5,473 nucleotides of DNA from JAWLHA01 sp041690535 (GTDB lineage Bacteria; Pseudomonadota; Gammaproteobacteria; Thiohalomonadales; Thiohalomonadaceae). Location of the stretch: contig JAWLHA010000134.1 of NCBI GenBank assembly GCA_041690535.1, positions 1-5,473 of the forward strand, in the 5' to 3' direction. Position numbers and translations under genes: made by a program. Under the pieces are notes generated by a model. The model worked only from the letters and a program-made list of their open reading frames with translations, searched no databases and had not been told where the DNA came from. This document shows positions 5,103-5,473 of this stretch, one piece after another. How positions within the stretch are numbered: position 1 is the first letter of the stretch; each line of letters opens with the position of its first letter.

Positions 5103-5473
5103 GCAGCCGCGGATAGCCGCGGCGTAGGGTGGACAGGCGCAGCGCATCCACCGTTCACGGCCGCGACTAGAGCACCGAATAGGTCGGAAAGGTCGTCGAT
5201 CGCAGCCAAGTTGTTGTGAACAGCAGCCGCGGATAGCCGCGGCGTAGGGTGGATAGGCGCAGCGCATCCACCGTTCACGGCCGCGACTAGAGCACCGAAT
5301 AGGTCGGAAAGGTCGTCGATCGCAGCCAAGTTGTTGTGAACAGCAGCCGCGGATAGCCGCGGCGTAGGGTGGATAGGCGCAGCGCATCCACCGTTCACGG
5401 CCGCGACTAGAGCACCGAATAGGTCGGAAAGGTCGTCGATCGCAGCCAAGTTGTTGTGAACAGCAGCCGCGGA
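5103..5473. repeat. 120-bp tandem array, just over three copies, truncated by the window end
   Basis: Copies occupy 5103-5222, 5223-5342 and 5343-5462, and a fourth begins at 5463. The three full copies are identical apart from C at 5134 in the first against T at 5254 and 5374. Each unit contains a hairpin GCCGCGG-ATAG-CCGCGGC (5106-5123 in copy 1), a REP-like palindrome (5124-5154) and a unique-looking segment from CTAGAGCACCGAA (5167-5179) to TTGTTGTGAACA. The 120-bp period keeps minus-strand frames open across copies. These frames look like translated repeats, not proteins. I see no promoter, transposase or adjacent gene within the window, and the array's real length is unknown. Confidence 0.95.
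5124..5154 (+). repeat. REP-like palindrome within the 120-bp unit (also 5244-5274 and 5364-5394)
   Basis: GGTGGAY (5128-5134) and ATCCACC (5146-5152) form the arms around a GC-rich centre containing GCGCAGCGC. The first copy has C at 5134, which breaks the last pair of the arm; the later copies have T. The reverse complement of this palindrome is at 21-51, on the other side of the gene block. Confidence 0.8.

Noticed and set aside
5057..5449. Minus-strand open frames encoding a 40-residue repeat protein across the 120-bp array
   Set aside because: They stay open only because 120 is divisible by three; more than one frame is open, the translation of the palindrome is the usual repeat artefact, and no good start or ribosome site is present.
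4807..5473. CRISPR array
   Set aside because: The 27-bp units have no spacers between them, and the 120-bp units are identical throughout, with no variable spacer segment; no cas genes are present.

Overview
The window reads as chromosomal DNA of a fairly GC-rich proteobacterium, most likely a gammaproteobacterium. That placement is an inference from the close RmlA/RmlB/RmlC resemblance to enterobacterial and pseudomonad proteins and from the types of intergenic palindromes; no rRNA or tRNA is present to fix the taxon. All five credible genes are on the + strand. They are ordinary household genes, and the unusual content is in the spaces between them.

Layout. 1-129: intergenic, with a diverged, inverted copy of the repeat that fills the 3' end of the window. 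130-852: a stand-alone S-adenosylmethionine hydrolase of the DUF62 / SAM hydroxide adenosyltransferase family. 853-1302: a 450-base gap without a gene, almost wholly occupied by a dispersed repeat with terminal inverted repeats (copy A, 860-1236). Copy A is itself interrupted by a 210-bp MITE-like element (1006-1215) that carries an inverted pair of 27-bp palindromes. 1303-4715: four overlapping genes, rmlA-rmlC-rmlD-rmlB, encoding the complete pathway from glucose-1-phosphate to dTDP-L-rhamnose. 4716-5102: intergenic, with a second copy of the dispersed repeat (copy B, 4807-5065) whose left end has expanded into a 27-bp tandem array. 5103-5473: a near-perfect 120-bp tandem array that runs off the window.

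How the genes work together. RmlA makes dTDP-glucose, RmlB dehydrates it to the 4-keto-6-deoxy sugar, RmlC epimerises C3 and C5, and RmlD reduces C4 to give dTDP-L-rhamnose for lipopolysaccharide O-antigen, capsule or other rhamnosylated glycans. Each gene overlaps the next by 4 to 8 bases, so they are probably cotranscribed and translationally coupled. No glycosyltransferase is in view, so the final glycan cannot be told. The SAM hydrolase is separated from the operon by repeats and has no evident link to it.

I found no new enzymatic or defence system. The points most worth following are the nested mobile-element history in 860-1236, which has an uninterrupted paralogue at 4807-5065 to compare with; the 27-bp array that seems to have grown from one end of that element; and the truncated 120-bp tandem array, whose extent and neighbours beyond the window are unknown.
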